DNA of 64,000 nt from Acanthaster planci (lineage: Eukaryota > Echinodermata > Asteroidea > Valvatida > Acanthasteridae), in assembly GCF_001949145.1 (NCBI RefSeq), contig NW_019091496.1, positions 517,221 to 581,220 on the forward strand. Reading direction: 5' to 3'. This document shows positions 44,101 through 57,053 of this stretch, in pieces. The notes beneath the pieces are model-generated. The model saw nothing but the letters and a program-made list of their open reading frames with translations. It searched no databases and was not told the origin of the DNA. How positions within the stretch are numbered: the stretch's first letter is position 1; the number at the start of each line of letters is the position of its first letter. Both the position numbers and the translations under genes were made by a program.

Positions 44101-47100
44101 AAAGAAGAAAGACCATTGTGTCCTTGAACAAAGTTTTTATTCAGTGATTTAACATTTAGGTGCTTAATTATGTCTGCCTCAACCTAACCCCATTGTCCTT
44201 CGACATGTCCCCCATTCGTTGACACATGATTCGGCTCTGGTTCTCATCGCTCTCAATGCATTAGTGATTACATCTCTCCGTCCTCTTGAGGTCTCAAATG
44301 CAGCGACAATTCTTGCACGTAGGTCATTGATATCTTGGGGTGGCGACTTATAAACTTGGTTCTTAGGATGTCCCCACAAAAAGAAAAATCACAGGGGGTA
44401 AGGTCAGAGGACCTTGGTGGCCACTCAATCTTATGGTTGATCGCAATCACTCTCGTGTTGAACAACTCTTGTAGCCTTTCCCTCACGATGATCTGACGAT
44501 GAGCTGGAACTCCATCCTGGGCCCATCACAACCGTGGTGTTCAAAGTGTTGCTGTAACTACAGCACAATTTCATCATTGATAATCTCAAGGTAAATTACC
44601 TTCACCATTGAGATTGCAATCAAAGAAACAGGGTCCAATGACGGTGCCATATCCACAGAGACCTATCCAGAGAGATATCTTCTCTTGGCTCATTTTCACA
44701 TCAAAATTGAAGTTGGGTGGAGTATGCATAGGGGCGTATTCGTGGACAATCTGGTTATCTATTTGGCCATTCCTGAAAAATGCTGCTTCATCCCCAATCA
44801 CAAGGTGCTCCAAGAATCTGGGATGCCGGTCAAGGAACCACTGGCAAAATCTTAGTTGTCTGGGTAGATCTGCATCAAGGAGTTTGTGTCACCTGTGCAT
44901 CTTGTAAGGGCACCACTGGATGTCCAATCAAACAATCTTGTGGAAAGAGGATGGTAAAATTCCCTGCCCATTTCTCCTGGCAGACACATGCAGATCTCTT
45001 TGTAGCAACTCACAGACAGCCCTGATGTTCGCATCTGATGTTGCCGTTCTTTGTCGGCCTGAGCGACCCTTGTTGAACTTCAAGCTTGTCCCCTCCCTTT
45101 GGTACTTTTGGATGTTTCTCCAAATTGCTGACTTGGCGGGAATGGTATGGTCAGGAAAACGCTGACCAAATGCAACTGCTACTTGCTGGAGGCGTCCAGT
45201 CCTCAACCACTCCATTCCCACAAGCACAAGCTGCTCAGTTGCAAGCTGTATTTTGCTAGTCTGAGAAAACAAACATCCTTCCCAACTTGTATGGAGTGTG
45301 CAATGAAAGAACATGCTGAGGACTGAGTAATTTGGAGGCCCAACAAAAGGCTTGCACTGAGCAGAGAGGGTTCTTTACAAAAATATCTATCTGGTACAAG
45401 AACAGTTCTGACATGATTGATATAACTGCTTCGTGCTCAGTCATTTGTGACAGTAAATTGGATTTCTTGGTGTCATCAGAAAGAGGACATCATTAGTAAA
45501 TAAAAAGTGGATGCTGATTTCCAAAATATTTAGCCATGTCCAAGAAGTGAAGAAATCAATCTCAGTTTCCTTTTTTTAAACACACTGTAGAAAGAGTAGC
45601 ATGAGTTTCTGCATTTTCATGTTTCGTCAATTATGCCCTGCCCAACAGAGTAACATTCCAAGTGGATGCTGCTGAAACCGATTTGTTCATGTTCGTATGT
45701 ATACAGCTTTTCAGAAAATCCAGAATCGACGGGAAAGACCAAAAGCGAAGCATGTTAGGTGTGTTTAGGAATGCCGTAGTAGACTGAAATGGGCTACTGG
45801 GCATGCATTGTGTGCATGGATCATTTGTGTGTACAAAAACGTGGTCACCAGACTCCCAAAGACACAATGCAGTAAAATTGATTTCTAACCCAAGGGGACC
45901 ACACTACTTTCATCAATTTTTGCACAAATGAATAGGGTTTGAGGTGCCTGAACTCCTCATCAAAAGTTCTGCCAAAAAACGTGAAGTTTTCTGCAAGTTT
46001 CCATCCACTACAAATGGGTATTTTACAAGTGGCATTTTAGAGGCTTTCCAGTACATCTACAAGAAACTACAAGAAAATTTGGGTCTGAAACACCTTAGAA
46101 CGATTGAGGTTTAGATCGTGAGTGTGAGCGCATTCTGCCGCAAGGATTAACTCACATAATATGGGTACTCAGTTCCTCCACCTCTTAGGGAGTACAGTAC
46201 TCTCCCTCTCAGGAAGAAGAAGAGTACATTACCAAACAATACTCAGGGCAAAAGAGTACTGTTCTCTACTCCTCTTAGCAAGGAAGTGGGTATTGTACTC
46301 ATGGCTTGAAGAAATTGTGACTTGTCACCACAAAATGAGCTGAAAATTGGAACTTTCAAAAATTGAGATATTGGTATTTTTGAATCAGCGAAGAGCGAGC
46401 TTTCAATGGTACATGTATGTACATGGAACATGTACATAGGGTAAAAGTATGAGGTGACAACATGGCATTATTCTGGCAGTTCTGCATTTTTATTTCTGAC
46501 ATTGTTCAACTATTCTGACCAGGCATGAATAATGCTATCATCAAAATTGCTGAGAAAATGACATTTTTAAATATCTGATCCTGCTGACAAAATTGGAATT
46601 AAGCAGAGGGGTTACTCTTTCAAAATATTACAGAATGCCAAAATTGACCCCCACCTCAATATTTGACTTTGAAACCTCAAAACAGGAAAGAGCAGAATTT
46701 GACTTTACGCTCATTTTGTCGTGCCAAGTCTCAATTATCTAAACCCTGAATAATCATGCATGAATGTAGCATGTGCAAAATAAGCTTTCCAGTATGGCAT
46801 ATGGCAAGTTCTTGTGATCAACACAAATGCAAGCTTTTGTTGACACTGGTGACATTTCCGATGACAACAAGAAGATAAATGATACACATGTATGACAGGC
46901 AGGATAGTGAACTGCAAGATATGTCCACCCATTTATTTCATGCCTTTCTGGGAGAGTTACTGAACTCTAAATGGGCTGGGGGTGACAATCTCTAAATGAG
47001 CTGGGGGTGACAGAATCTCCAACCCCCATTAATTACTTTTCCAATGTTCCAACAAATTTGTTTTTCCCATGGGGCATGTAGAAACTTCTAAAAAAAATAC

Positions 47101-50100
47101 CTAACAGCCATTTGAAAACCAATTCTATGAAAATTGCATCGATCATTCCTGCATTCATACCAGATGGGTTGGCCAAAAATGTTAAGTTTTCATAACTAGC
47201 ATGTGTTCAACCCACAAGAACTGAAGGACATGAGGGAGTGAAGTATACATGGTTCTAATAAAAAAATTTCAGGGGTGGGGGGAGGCAGAGGAAGGAATGA
47301 GATGCGACAGTTACCTGCCCCCGGCCCAGTCAATCACCTTGTGCAGCCCCTCTGACAGCGCCTGTGGGTATGTGTCTTTGCACACCTCCTCATACATGCG
47401 CAGGAGGTGGGTGCAACGGATGGCCCCGTCGGCTGACAAGGCTTGCTGGGCGCCCTCGTCGGCCACGTCCTCAGGTTCCAACGTGGAGGTGAGCTGGCGA
47501 AGGGCATTCAGCATGATGATTTCCAATAGGAATTTGGTGGCTGTCCCACCCTTCATGCGGGACGAACCCGTGATGGCTTCCGGCTGTCAATGGAGAACAA
47601 TAACACCACAACAACCTTTTTATTCCTTAGAATTGGAAAATGGAGAGAATTCAGAACTACAAGTTCAACTGAGGGTTCGAAGAAATCCAACTAACTTTTC
47701 AAACACCTATTATTACCCTCAATGGATTTTGCTTTGTTCTACAATTCGGTTTGTGACCAACACACCTTTGCATGCTTAGAACAGTACCATGTTTTACCAT
47801 TCTGCACGAGATGCGCGAAAAAGACTTTTACAAACAACTATTTTGTAGGCCAGTGTCCTTTTCCTTACCCTGGCAGATAACAAACACTTGTAATCAAATA
47901 GTAGCAATAAACACTGGCCTTGTGGTACTTGTACATACAGAACCGCCATGATATCTTTCCTTTCAAATAAATATACACTAAAGATGTGCAGGCCAGTGAA
48001 AGTGCACAGAGGCAAACAGGTAACCTTGCTCTTCTACGGGAAAATTTGGATCCCTCGGATCTTTTCCTCATCTGGGGGGGGGGTCCCATAATGGCAAATC
48101 TGATGTGCCCTAAATACTGTGGTTTCAGTTCATTATGTGGGTGTGGACACTCTACTTTTAGAGTACAGTGCTATAGTTTCAGAGAATGTCAGTGAAACGC
48201 AGAGATGTAGCCAAAGAATATCAAAGCAAGGGACTTAACCCTAAAAGGGAGGGGGGGTTGGAATCCACCCCCTCAACACTTTCTCCAGTATCATCACAGT
48301 CCATTTCTTTCATGTGCCAAGCCTTCAGAATTTTTTTTCCAGTCGTCTTGCGGTCCTTTTGACACCAAGTTTGTGAAATTGGATATGAAGTTCTTGCGCA
48401 ACATCCATTTTGCCGAGACGTGGGCCAAAAATGTAGAGTTTTTTTCCACTGGTGTGGGCCAACACGGGTGAGGCCATGAACCTTGAGTAACTACTCCACC
48501 AAACCTTATGTAGGATTGAGTTTATAATTTTGAAGTTGAAATAACGACTTCTTTTACAGGCAAAAGACTGAGCATGGGACAGCCAAAATCTTGGAAGGAC
48601 GGGGCTGAATCTACCCTCGCCCACTGTGAAACAATCTGAAAAAGCACAGCTGTTTTGGGGTTAAAACAGAAACAATGAATATCAGCTGTTGGAGGTTCTG
48701 AATTACAGCGCATCATGCCAAACATTTCTGATCAGCTTACCCCCAGAATAGGGTTGATGATGAAACCTTTCCCTGCATGCTGAGCATCTACCAACTTCTC
48801 AACAACTACCAATCAAACAAAATAAGATAAAAAGAAAACAAATGAAATATTGATAACCAAGATGGACCTCACAGTGAAACAGGAAATTTAGCCACAGATT
48901 CCTTGTAGGGAAGAACAAATGAATGGTGGATGTAGGGCAGTCACATGCAGAGTGGCAAGGACATAGCGCAGAATAACAAAAAGGAAACAAACATCGCACA
49001 CAAAAGCAAGGGATATGGTTTTCTTGCAATAGGATGTGTAGCAAGCATCTCGCTTTCCTGCAAGGCTCACATACCCCATAAAATGCCGAGTCCACCACTC
49101 CGAGACAATTCAAATGAGTTTACTTGGGAGTGACTTGAACCAGCCTCTCTTTTGGACAGACCTGACAATACACAGAGCTGAGATGACGTGGGGGAGGAAA
49201 GAACATTTCAAACCCCTGATTTCTTCAGTAAGTTTAGGCAACAACAATTTCATACAGCCAAATCACGAGCCCTACTCTCCAAGAATTTTTGCCGAGACCT
49301 TGTTTGAAACCTACAATCTTCTACTGTGCAGGAAACTGATGGCACCATCTTCATACCCACACTTTTAAGTAGTGCAGAGTACCATTCAAAATCTTCTCGT
49401 GGATTTCAAAAGAATCAGGGACGGCCAGGATTAATGCTCCGTCTGAGGAGGATGGACTGACCTGAGAGAAATGTCTCACTCCAGCCCTCTATGGCTTGAG
49501 TCCTGGCCTGTTCAACAGGGTTAAAACCGAGGAGAACCGGGGTGAACACGTCAAGATGCTCCATGCAGTAGAGCAGCTGACCGGCCACAAATGGTGCCTG
49601 GGAAAAATGAAAAAAAAAAAAAAAGACAAAGAGAAGCAGAGGTAAATGACAGCTTCCTTTTGAAAGTCTCAACTGCTGGTGCAAGTAACAAGGTCATCCG
49701 CTTAAGCTGCTTAGCTGTTGGCTGCATACAACATTTGGATGCAGGCTCGGTATGCTCACAAGAGAGATGTAACGACTAACTGTAGACCCCACTACTCAAA
49801 GTTACGATATTCAACAAGTGAACAATTTCTTTAGGCTGCAATCAAAACAGCTGATAAACCTGTTCATGCATTTAACTTCACAACGCTCTTTGAAATGACC
49901 AACCTTCTCTGCAAAGAATGTACTTAATTCTTCCTTAATTGTTGTATTCACTGTTTTGATTGCTGTATAATAAACCAGTTTCTCTCTCTTTTTAATACTT
50001 TATGCTAGCAAAAGGGTGGGTATTTTATACGTTAATGGGTAAACTAACAAGTGACTTAACTTCATATATGTTCTAAATGGTATGTTCAGTGTAATACAGG

Positions 50101-53100
50101 TAGAATAATGCAGATCTCCACATTTTTATTACAAACTCTAGAATGTAAAGAAGTTACAAATGCTGAGGATCATTGGGATGTCTACTTACTGAGAGACCAC
50201 ATGATATGCCAATATATACAACTCTTTTCTTCTTTTTGCATACCTGAATGAAAACAAAGAATGGTGAAGTCAAGGGTGACGCATCTTCGTATGGAATACC
50301 ATTTAGTTTACACATTTTTATGGGATGGAAGAAAAATACAGAGTCTTGATAGTTAACTATGAATTCCAGGTGTGAATGAGAGATACTTGCTACTAATTCA
50401 CTGGCCATATTTCTACTGTCACAGTGCCGGAGTGGGCACTGTGACAATCTCGTCTTTACATGCTGCATGTACTAATATTTCAGATCAAACTGTTGTTACT
50501 ACAGCTAGTGTTGTTGGCCCAACTTTGAAGCATATATTTTTAGTGAACCTCACTCATGTTATGAGAATCTTGGGATAAGAAATGAAGTGAAAGACAGAGA
50601 GTATTCAGACTTGCATGTTAACAGATTTTATTCAATGTAAAAAGGGGTCCTCCATTTTATCACCCTTTCGTGAGTGTAAAAACAAGTGTCAAGGAGAGGT
50701 GTAAGTAAACATTTTGTATAAACTATTCAAAAATTGTCAAACTTGTTGATTGAATATCACTGTTTTCTTGGTAAGCCGTTCAGGGGGTTGGGATGTTTAC
50801 AAAAAGGATGGCATAAAGAATCACGTTTCTGGAAAAGGAAAAATAGTTAATGAGTGGTTTTGTAAATTAAGGATACAAATCCTTTAAGTTGATTTCAATG
50901 AATATGGACACCACAGAATTGGTGTTAAGCATACTTTATACAGAATTTCTTCTTTTTTCTGCAGTGGCAAAATTCTGATTATTTGTGTAATTCGATTCGC
51001 TGAAGTAATGTTTGACCTACTTCCGAAGGACGTCGGACAGCAGTATAATTTTCTAGCCCAAGTAACTTTTTGCATGGTACACAGAAATCGGTCTGTTGAT
51101 TTCTGGATAATTGCAGAAATGACATCTGTAAACATTAAGATTTCTTCAACTGAATCATGTTATTCTTTGAATTGATACCATGACAGACCACAGTGAAGAG
51201 GTTTGAAAACTTGTACACTATTCATGGATACTGCCTTGTGTTTATGAGGTATTAGCGTTTCCTCTGCAGATGTATAAATAACGACACCATTTCCCCGAGT
51301 TGAGGACAGGAAATGTCACCATATGTTTCCGTTTTCCAAATGCATCAAAACTGTCATGAAGATGCCTATGGTGTCCATGGATGATGCTTCTCAGTCTTTG
51401 TTTAAGGGTGTTGCTGAGGTGTCAAAGCCAACATATACAGCCAAATGCCTTGAATGTGAACCAAGAAACCAAGATCTAGGATACTGCCTGACTGTATTTC
51501 AGGATAAGAAATTCCCGATATTTACCCCAATGCACAAATAATAATTGTGCATTGGGAATCAACATCTTGAACAACAAACCACTCCCACTTTTGTCAGACA
51601 AGTGATTATCACTGGTCTGACAAAAGTGGGAGTGGCTTGTCGTCTTGACCAACCTCTGCCTGATCTGCCCATGCGTGTGAATAGTAAACACTTCCACTGA
51701 AAAAATGACCCAAACTGTCAATTTCAAAAAAGGTTCAAAAGTCTGAGATACAGATATCTGGAGAAGGCATCACAGCTCTGACCAAAAACCAAGAAGAGGG
51801 TGAACCCTGGATTGTCCCAACCTCAAAAATATAAAGTTGTTGCCAAGTCAAAGACAGAGATCGCTGAGACTGCCCATGCTACCTACCTGCTGCAGTGCTT
51901 TCACCCCAGCCTGTGGGGAGTCCTCGGGGGCCTCCTGTGAAGTCAGCAGTGCCTTGTCATCTCCAGCGATGATGTACTCACAGCATGGCTTGAAATCTAT
52001 GTTTGTCAGCAGGTTGTTAAAGGATCTCTGAAACACATAACCACACAAATTATTGAGGCGCTAGTTTCTCTGTTAACCTGTGAAGAAACCCTGCAGTACT
52101 TCACAGACCAAACAAGATGCCCACTTTGAAATTAATTGGACCAAGTAATCGATACATGTACATGTATTGGTACTTACAGCAGTTAAAAAACCAATCCTGC
52201 CCGAGGTTCCACATCCACTGAAGACAACACTCTCACAGGCTGGACTTTTCTTCTGATAAAGAAAAAACTCATGAGTTAATATCAGAACAAACATGCACGA
52301 CTGAGCACCTGATGCTTCAACTGGCAGTGAACTTAGAAATCCCACCTCCCATGACAAACAAAAGTTCCCAGCTGTAACAGTATTTTACAGTATTTTTAGA
52401 ACTATAATGGTTCTCACGGGGGAAACAAACAGGGAAATGAGCTCATAAACACAAGGAAAAGTGGAATGGCTGTGAGATGAACGTGCAATATCACGGGGGG
52501 AAACACCAAGCCTAAACAAATGTGCCAAATACACATCACTGCACATGTATATTTACCTTCAAGATGTCAAAAACCCTCTCCGAGACCTTCTGCAAATTAA
52601 AGATGAGCTGCTCGCTGAAGATGTTATTGCTCTTGTATGGGTCCCAGCCCTCAAAGATTTGACTGTCACAGCGATGGAGGAGGTTGACTAACTCTGCCAA
52701 AACCAATGACAAACGTGTAAGAACAAGAAAGGCATGTCCTGAATGGGCTTCCAGAGCTTAGCATAGGGGTCTCTTTGTTTCACGTGGATCTTGATTTAGT
52801 GATCCCAAAGCTGGTTCACTCTATCCATTTTGGCAGGCTCCAGTGTCAGTGAACCAACGATGGATCACTGATCAAGATTCAGATCCATGTGAAACAAACA
52901 GGCCCTAGGCCTATTGCAATTTCTAAAAAGGGGACATGGCCAGCATCCACATTTAGAGAGCATGGTTTTGTATGCATTCAGATGAAAATTGGTATGGGTA
53001 CTCTGCACCATACTTGGACTTTTACAAACCACTGAGCTGTTAGAGAAAAATTGAGATTGTTACCTTATCGGAGACGTCTTTTGCTAAAAGGGGTCCTCGA

Positions 53101-56100
53101 ACATTTGTGTGTTATCTCAAGGAATAAAGGAGACCACACTTGCAGGAGCACAGGCACGATCACATCTCAGTACAGAAAATGCACTTACCATATGAAGTAC
53201 TGATATCAATGTCAACTGTGAGCGGATTGCTTGTTTCTGTTACTGGAATCTTTGCCGCCAAGTCGGACATTGTTTCCCCAGTATCACAGTCATAAAGAAG
53301 ATGGCATCCCTGGAAAAGGTTAACAAAGAAGAGTAAAGAACACAAAAAAGGACAACGCAGTAGTGGCAGGTCACTCTCACAGAAATCTTCAATTCTTTCA
53401 AGAAATCTGTGAATTTCAAAATCTTGTTGTTTAGGCCTACATGGAAAACAAGACTACCCAAGAAATACATATACATGTAGGCCAAACTATTTATTCCTGC
53501 ATGCTAACTTGGACATTTAAAGCAATGTTAAATTGACCTACTTTGTACATGTATGTATGTAATACTGACAAAAATGTCTAAACATAGAGACGAAAGAGGA
53601 TAAAACATACATGTACAGGTGGACACGGCGGAAGAAGCAATTTCAAACCACATTCAGGAAGATTTTATACATTACCTTTATAACAAGCCTGAATCTCACT
53701 AGATGTTTTGTCTGTCTGAGGCCCTAATTGGAGTTCTTAACTGAGACTTAAATTTACAGGAGTCTGTGGTAGTGCCTACAGCCTCTTCCGATAACGTCTT
53801 GTGTTATGCTGTCATGTGTAATTTCAGGCCACAGCCTAACTTCAGCATCACCCAATAAATGTGGACTTTTCAGAGCCATCTGTACATTTCCCATTCTAAC
53901 AGATTATTTTTGATATCATGTGAAACCCACACAGTTCAGGTGATATCTAAAAAAACCAGTACTCACATGTATTTAACCCCCATACCAGATATGGTCTATG
54001 TGCACACATATCATAAAAGAATTTGATGATTGATATCCACACACTCAATTGTTATTCTGGCACAAAGTTCATTACATGTAAGCCTTTTTCAAGTACTTGG
54101 CCAAAGTCATGCTAGCCTGGTAGAATTATGTGTAGCTCTTTGATGACTGTTGATAATATTTCCTCCAACCCAGTACGATAGATACAGAAAGATATTAGAA
54201 CCTTGATTCACCTGTTCACATCTACATGTATGGGGACACTACTGAGACAGCCAGTGCAAAATGTGATGACAAATTACAAAGACTGCTCCATAATCTTATT
54301 TGAGCATAACTTACAGTCCATTCTCTGTGCATGAAACTGTTAGAAATTACCCTTGAATATGACCAGAAGAAACCACTGCACGTACATGTACATGAACATT
54401 TGTCTGGCCATGATTAAAATGACTCAAATTATGTAAATAGTATAAGTAAAATAATAACTTTGTTTTTTTTTTATTCTACCAACTCCAAATGAGAAAATTC
54501 TCTGCTCACTTATTTTTTTAATAACCATGACAAATGCAGCATTAAATGTGACTAACACAGAACTCATAGAGTTAAGGTTAAACAACATGTATAACCCTGT
54601 TACTGTAGATAGGATTATACCTAAAGTAGGTCCAGGGGCAAAAACTAGTCTTGAAACACTTGAGGAAATCAAACTGGGGTAAAATTCTGTCTTCTTTTGG
54701 AAAAGAAGGGCCTCCTCCCTTTTTTAAAATGCCTGAATATGGAATTTTTCACTTGGCTTCTCTTCATAATTGAGAGCCTGCATCTGCTGTTTTCTTTGCT
54801 GTTTTAATGTTTGGACAGTTTACTGAGTCGCCCGTTAAGATAACTTGCCTAAATAACATGATTGAGGCATGTCAGGCTATGCATTAGGCATAAGTAGACC
54901 CATAAACAGGGCCCTAAGTAGACTCCATCATTGATACTGGGCCCTGTCTGGATTCATAGGGATTTCTTTCGACTCGGCGTTCGATTGGGTTAAAATTTAT
55001 CCGGAGACATCCACTGCAGTTTGTAAGCTAAAATTGCACTGGTATGTTCACTACTTTTAATGCTAACTATGCCCAGGTTGCTACATGTATTTGCAGGAAA
55101 CCTGATTTTCTGACCTCTCGTTTTGAGGAAAAATGTTGCCTCCCTAAGCTTGGAGTTGGACATGTTCCCAACTTCAGACGATTAATGTTGGCCCGATTTG
55201 CACTTTACACAGACTCCTTTGTATGGTTACATAACGGTAGCTTGTACAGTAAGCCTGTCTGGTAGTTTACACCTAGACTTCAGCACGTACAATGTACATA
55301 TGTAAGAATCTCATACAGATCCGCAAGAGTACATGCCGGTCCAAGTTGGACTGGTCCCCGTTCCTAATATACAGAGACCGGTATTTAGCTGGCTTCTGGG
55401 ATCCACGGTTAGTTTAACTCTGCGCATGCGCAATGGCTTTTTCTATTTATAGAGATGATGTTTACATACATTGTACTGTACCACCTTCACTAGTGCACGT
55501 GACAGCCAAACACATGTCTCTCTGGAAAACTTTAGAAAAGTTTTTTCCCAATAACTATGGAAGTGTTTACCTCTAAAGAGCAGGTAAATACATCTGAAAG
55601 TTGTGTTGCGTGCTGAAAATGAAATGACTCTGTAGAGAGCGAGTTATCCATTCTAGAAAGTCTTCCAAAGTTTTGTCATGTAACAGTGTTGTGTCATGGT
55701 GGGAATTGTTAGGGCTTATATGCTAAATTTCCTCATTAACATAAAACTGGCAGGATTCTTCCGCAATATGTACCTGCTGCCAGTCCCTACATTCGGAGGA
55801 TGTATGTAAAATGTCTGGAGACTATGTATGGGACAGGAACTAACCTAGGACCAAGTATTTGTGAAGAAAGTGACAGCTGTTTCGTGTCACAGCTACATGT
55901 AATGCAACACCGCTCTCAACTTGTTGAGTTCCTTGTCCAGTTACACATGTGCAAATACTGCTTTTGGCGAATCGTTGCTGAACATGCAGAACGGCCTTGC
56001 TCTCTGTGACACGAAACAGCCGTCAGTTTTGTGCAAGTCAGACCGAAATTCACCTGGAATAGGGAAAACTTCCAACTCCAAGCTTAAGGAGGCAACCATT

Positions 56101-57053
56101 TTTCCTCAGAACGAGGGAAGGCAAGTTTCTTGCAAACAGCAACCTGGAGATAGCCATAGTACTGTAAGTAGTGAACATACTGGCACAATTTCAGCTCATA
56201 AACTTAAGCGCAGTGGATGTCTCTGGATAATTTAACCCAATTGAAAGCCGAGTCGAAAGAAATCCTTATGAATCCAGAGCATGCAGACAGGGCCAAGTAT
56301 CGATATCTTACGGGTAGGTCTGAGGCATAAGTAACGTTTGGGGACTAGGCCTACTCATTAGATCTTCAGTCACAGCTGCCGTTTTGACACATCATTATAT
56401 TACCTTGACCAGGTCAGAGGTTGTTCCATTTATTGCACTCGCGGCTGGGCAAAGGGACAACCCCCCATTCACTTTGTACAGGGATTTGTTATGTTTTCAT
56501 TTTCTGCTGCATTTTTTAATGATAAAAATAGGAACTGAAACCTTTTTGGTACAGTGTGGGCTGTGTGGCAAATATTCACAGAGCATAAACAATGAAATGT
56601 TGGGCATTACTGAAAGGTTGAGAGTTTAGATAACAATTTAGATTTTCCACAGAGACCACAGGCTCAACCCTGTTTTTGCCCCTTTGAGTGTCGAGTGTGA
56701 AATATGGAAATTTCTAGCCACCAATTGACCAATCAGAGAGAAGAATCAAGATTCCGTCATCCCCACCGCGAGAATTATCCCACTATAGTAAATGTAGGCC
56801 TAATTAATGTACGTAACTAACACTCTTTTTACAAATCAACTTACAGTTGGTAGATTTTGGACCAAACCGATAATGGATGGCACATCACATGATAAAGCTC
56901 AGTCTACACCGTGACAGTTGTTTCACACGGTTGCTTATAAAATGCGTAAACTACTAGCGTTTCCTTTTCCTACAACTAGCCTACATTACAACTTACAAGC
57001 ATGGTAGGCCCGCTATCGCTAGCATGCAATGCTGCAGCGTCATCGTCGTACAT
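38157..57053 (-). CDS. GCKR: glucokinase regulatory protein homologue (GCKR/GKRP), 15 exons placed, one short exon not found
   Basis: Two-SIS-domain protein that in vertebrates binds fructose phosphates and inhibits glucokinase. Exons in transcript order: 56997-57053, 53189-53309, 52557-52693, 52178-52252, 51887-52027, 50190-50243, 49462-49597, 48741-48805, 47315-47583, 43601-43698, 42362-42438, 41587-41859, 40827-41068, 39167-39280, 38157-38303. All placed phases agree except between the two exons at 40827 and 39280. That mismatch requires a missing exon of 3n+1 nt. Matches by eye to human: PVTETSNPLT, FSGCGTSGRIGFL, EYIIAGDDKALLTSQEAPED, YIGISCGLSAPFVAGQ, VLLGFNPVEQAR, GSSRMKGGTATK, GHVYYLGIDDTGLLGLVDAS, DVRGF, LLLNAISTGAH. 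It starts MYDDDAAALHASDSGP and ends MVQFPP. About 668 residues are placed (human 625). The first exon rests on phase and a strong donor; Met at 53270 is the alternative start. Confidence 0.9.
43199..43388 (-). mobile_element. 190-bp TTAA-flanked MITE, copy 2
   Basis: TTAACCCCTTCACGG at the left and CTGTAAAGGGGTTAA at the right: inverted ends starting CCCC inside TTAA sites, as in piggyBac-type elements. An inverted copy is at 12246-12435. In a GCKR intron. Confidence 0.75.
43861..45587 (-). mobile_element. Tc1/mariner-superfamily transposon with about 170-bp inverted repeats and TA target site
   Basis: The left end CAGGGTGTTTTTAAAAAAGG and the right end, in reverse, CAGTGTGTTTAAAAAAAGG start inverted repeats that run to about 44033 and 45418 with high identity. 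A shared block is TCCTCTTTCTGATGACACCA. TA flanks both ends (43859-43860 and 45588-45589), the target duplication of the superfamily. The 1727-bp element carries one broken transposase on the minus strand and lies in a GCKR intron. Confidence 0.88.
44179..45300 (-). pseudogene. decayed mariner-type transposase (DUF4817-like DNA-binding part plus DDE domain)
   Basis: Read on the minus strand: a helix-turn-helix part (TEQLVLVGMEWLRTGRLQQV, QRFPDHTIPAKSAIWRNIQK, GRSGRQRTAT), the first catalytic aspartate in HLVIGDEAAF, the second in QDGVPAHRQ and the third in PPRSSDLTPCDF. Forty-one residues separate the last two aspartates. That spacing matches the arthropod transposases with QDGAPPH and PPRSPDLTPLDF. 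The frame is broken: a shift near 44590, a TAG near 44552, further shifts near 44520 and 44355. It should be inactive. Confidence 0.8.
51526..51635. repeat. two adjacent hairpins
   Basis: First: CCCAATGCACAA pairs with TTGTGCATTGGG (51526-51556). Second: CCACTCCCACTTTTGTCAGAC pairs with GTCTGACAAAAGTGGGAGTGG (51579-51635), with a self-complementary loop; weaker pairing extends the stem outward. In a GCKR intron. Confidence 0.75.
52772..52900. repeat. foldback repeat of about 130 bp
   Basis: Left TTTGTTTCACGTGGATC and right, in reverse, TTTGTTTCACATGGATC begin arms that also share TGATCC and TTGGTTCACT blocks. MITE-like, in a GCKR intron. Confidence 0.6.
54933..56301. mobile_element. foldback element with arms of about 250 bp
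   Basis: 54933-55180 is the inverted counterpart of about 56050-56301. Shared blocks include GGCCCTGTCTG, GGATTTCTTTCGACTCGGC, GAGACATCCACTGC, GTATGTTCACTACTT and CCTAAGCTTGGAGTTGGA. A second inverted pair is nested inside: GCTGTTTCGTGTCACAG near 55877 against its complement near 56005. No transposase is seen. In GCKR intron 1. Confidence 0.75.
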
